From positions 1 through 7,170 of the forward strand of contig JADGGM010000150.1 in assembly GCA_019689955.1 (NCBI GenBank): 7,170 bases of DNA, in the 5' to 3' direction. Positions 6,818 through 7,170 of the stretch are shown here, in pieces. This stretch comes from Gemmatimonadaceae bacterium. Its GTDB lineage: Bacteria; Gemmatimonadota; Gemmatimonadetes; Gemmatimonadales; Gemmatimonadaceae. The position numbers and the translations under genes were made by a program. Within the stretch, counting starts at the first letter, position 1; every line of letters starts with the position of its first letter. The notes under the pieces were generated by a model. That model searched no databases, had not been told where the DNA came from, and was given only the letters and a program-made list of their open reading frames with translations.

Positions 6818-7096
6818 ATGGCCGATGTGACGTGCTCCCGCTGCGGAAAGACCCAAGCGGGGTTCGATAGACCGCCCTTCCCGGGCCCCATCGGGGCGCG
6901 GGCACAGGCGGAGATCTGCACCGAGTGCTGGGGGCAGTGGCTGAGGCAGCAGACGATGCTGATCAACCACTACGGCCTCAACCTCATGGACCCGCAGGCT
7001 CGCGCCTTCCTGACCAAGAACATGGAGGCCTTCCTGTTCAAGGCCGGGAAGCAAGAGCAGGTCGATACCTCCAAGCAGGGCACGATAAGCTGGTAA
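6818..7096 (+). CDS. YggX-like Fe(II)-trafficking / oxidative damage protection protein with four cysteines
   Basis: 92 residues, close to the usual 85-92 of the YggX family (Pfam Iron_traffic). Diagnostic stretches are FPGPIGARAQAEI (21-33), the counterpart of YPGELGKRIYNEI in E. coli YggX, then WGQWLRQQTMLINHYGLNLM (38-57) and NMEAFLF (68-74). YggX proteins are cytoplasmic, are linked to Fe(II) supply and protect iron-sulfur clusters from oxidative damage; the biochemical role is still debated. Unlike E. coli YggX, which has one key cysteine near the N-terminus, this protein has Cys6-x2-Cys9 and Cys34-x2-Cys37, a zinc-ribbon or rubredoxin-like arrangement that could bind a metal. The gene follows the di-iron desaturase by 15 nt with a strong ribosome-binding site, which suggests joint expression and possibly iron supply to the desaturase (inference). 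Confidence 0.9.
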   Translation: MADVTCSRCGKTQAGFDRPPFPGPIGARAQAEICTECWGQWLRQQTMLINHYGLNLMDPQARAFLTKNMEAFLFKAGKQEQVDTSKQGTISW

Positions 7097-7113
7097 CGGC
7101 GGGTTCCCCGCCG
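7097..7113 (+). terminator. Hairpin directly after the YggX-like gene
   Basis: CGGCGGG (7097-7103) pairs perfectly with CCCGCCG (7107-7113) around a three-base TTC loop, starting immediately after the TAA stop. No U-run follows, so it is an atypical intrinsic terminator or a 3'-end stabilising structure; Rho-assisted termination is possible in such GC-rich DNA. Confidence 0.45.
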
Positions 7114-7170
7114 GTCCCGAGGCGCCCCGGGCGCAGCCCCCCGGCGCCGCGGTTAAAATAAAGCACCCGC
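7114..7170. other. Non-coding tail at the right edge
   Basis: A C/G-rich stretch with inverted GGCGCC copies (7121-7126 and 7143-7148) is followed by the A-rich patch TTAAAATAAA (7153-7162), the most AT-rich spot in the window. TAAAAT (7154-7159) resembles a -10 box (five of six), but no -35 is found upstream at the right distance. I see no gene here. Confidence 0.35.

Overview
The window is very GC-rich double-stranded bacterial DNA with strong G/C preference at third codon positions. It carries six protein genes on both strands and no RNA genes, insertion sequences or CRISPR arrays that I can see. The mix of a thioredoxin-NHL protein, an M1 lipoprotein peptidase and a short acyl-lipid desaturase fits a GC-rich Gram-negative soil or freshwater lineage. 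Gemmatimonadota is my best guess, but this is inference from protein style only.

Layout from left to right: (1) a metallo-beta-lactamase-fold hydrolase of the NAPE-PLD/UlaG type on the minus strand, cut by the left edge (1-835); (2) a 263-bp divergent intergenic region; (3) a thioredoxin-fold plus six-bladed NHL propeller protein on the plus strand (1099-2541), whose frame contains one TGA (1240-1242) exactly where the first cysteine of the CxxC redox motif belongs; (4) an aldo/keto reductase on the minus strand (2570-3667), convergent with gene 3 and divergent from gene 5; (5) a secreted M1-family metallopeptidase lipoprotein (3848-5899); (6) an operon-like pair of a membrane fatty acid desaturase (6053-6802) and a small YggX-like Fe(II)-trafficking protein with four cysteines (6818-7096), preceded by a good sigma70-like promoter carrying an inverted repeat and followed by a hairpin.

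The highlight is gene 3. Reading the in-frame TGA as selenocysteine gives a Sec-Ile-Asn-Cys redox site at residues 48-51 of an otherwise intact 480-residue protein. A long bipartite stem-loop with an AGUU apical loop (1248-1287) lies directly downstream, with the geometry of a bacterial SECIS element. I therefore call it a candidate selenoprotein of the TlpA/NHLRC2-like thioredoxin-NHL family.

The desaturase and YggX-like genes form a second small theme: a di-iron membrane enzyme co-transcribed with a putative iron-handling protein. The remaining genes look like ordinary housekeeping or accessory metabolism with no obvious functional link to each other.
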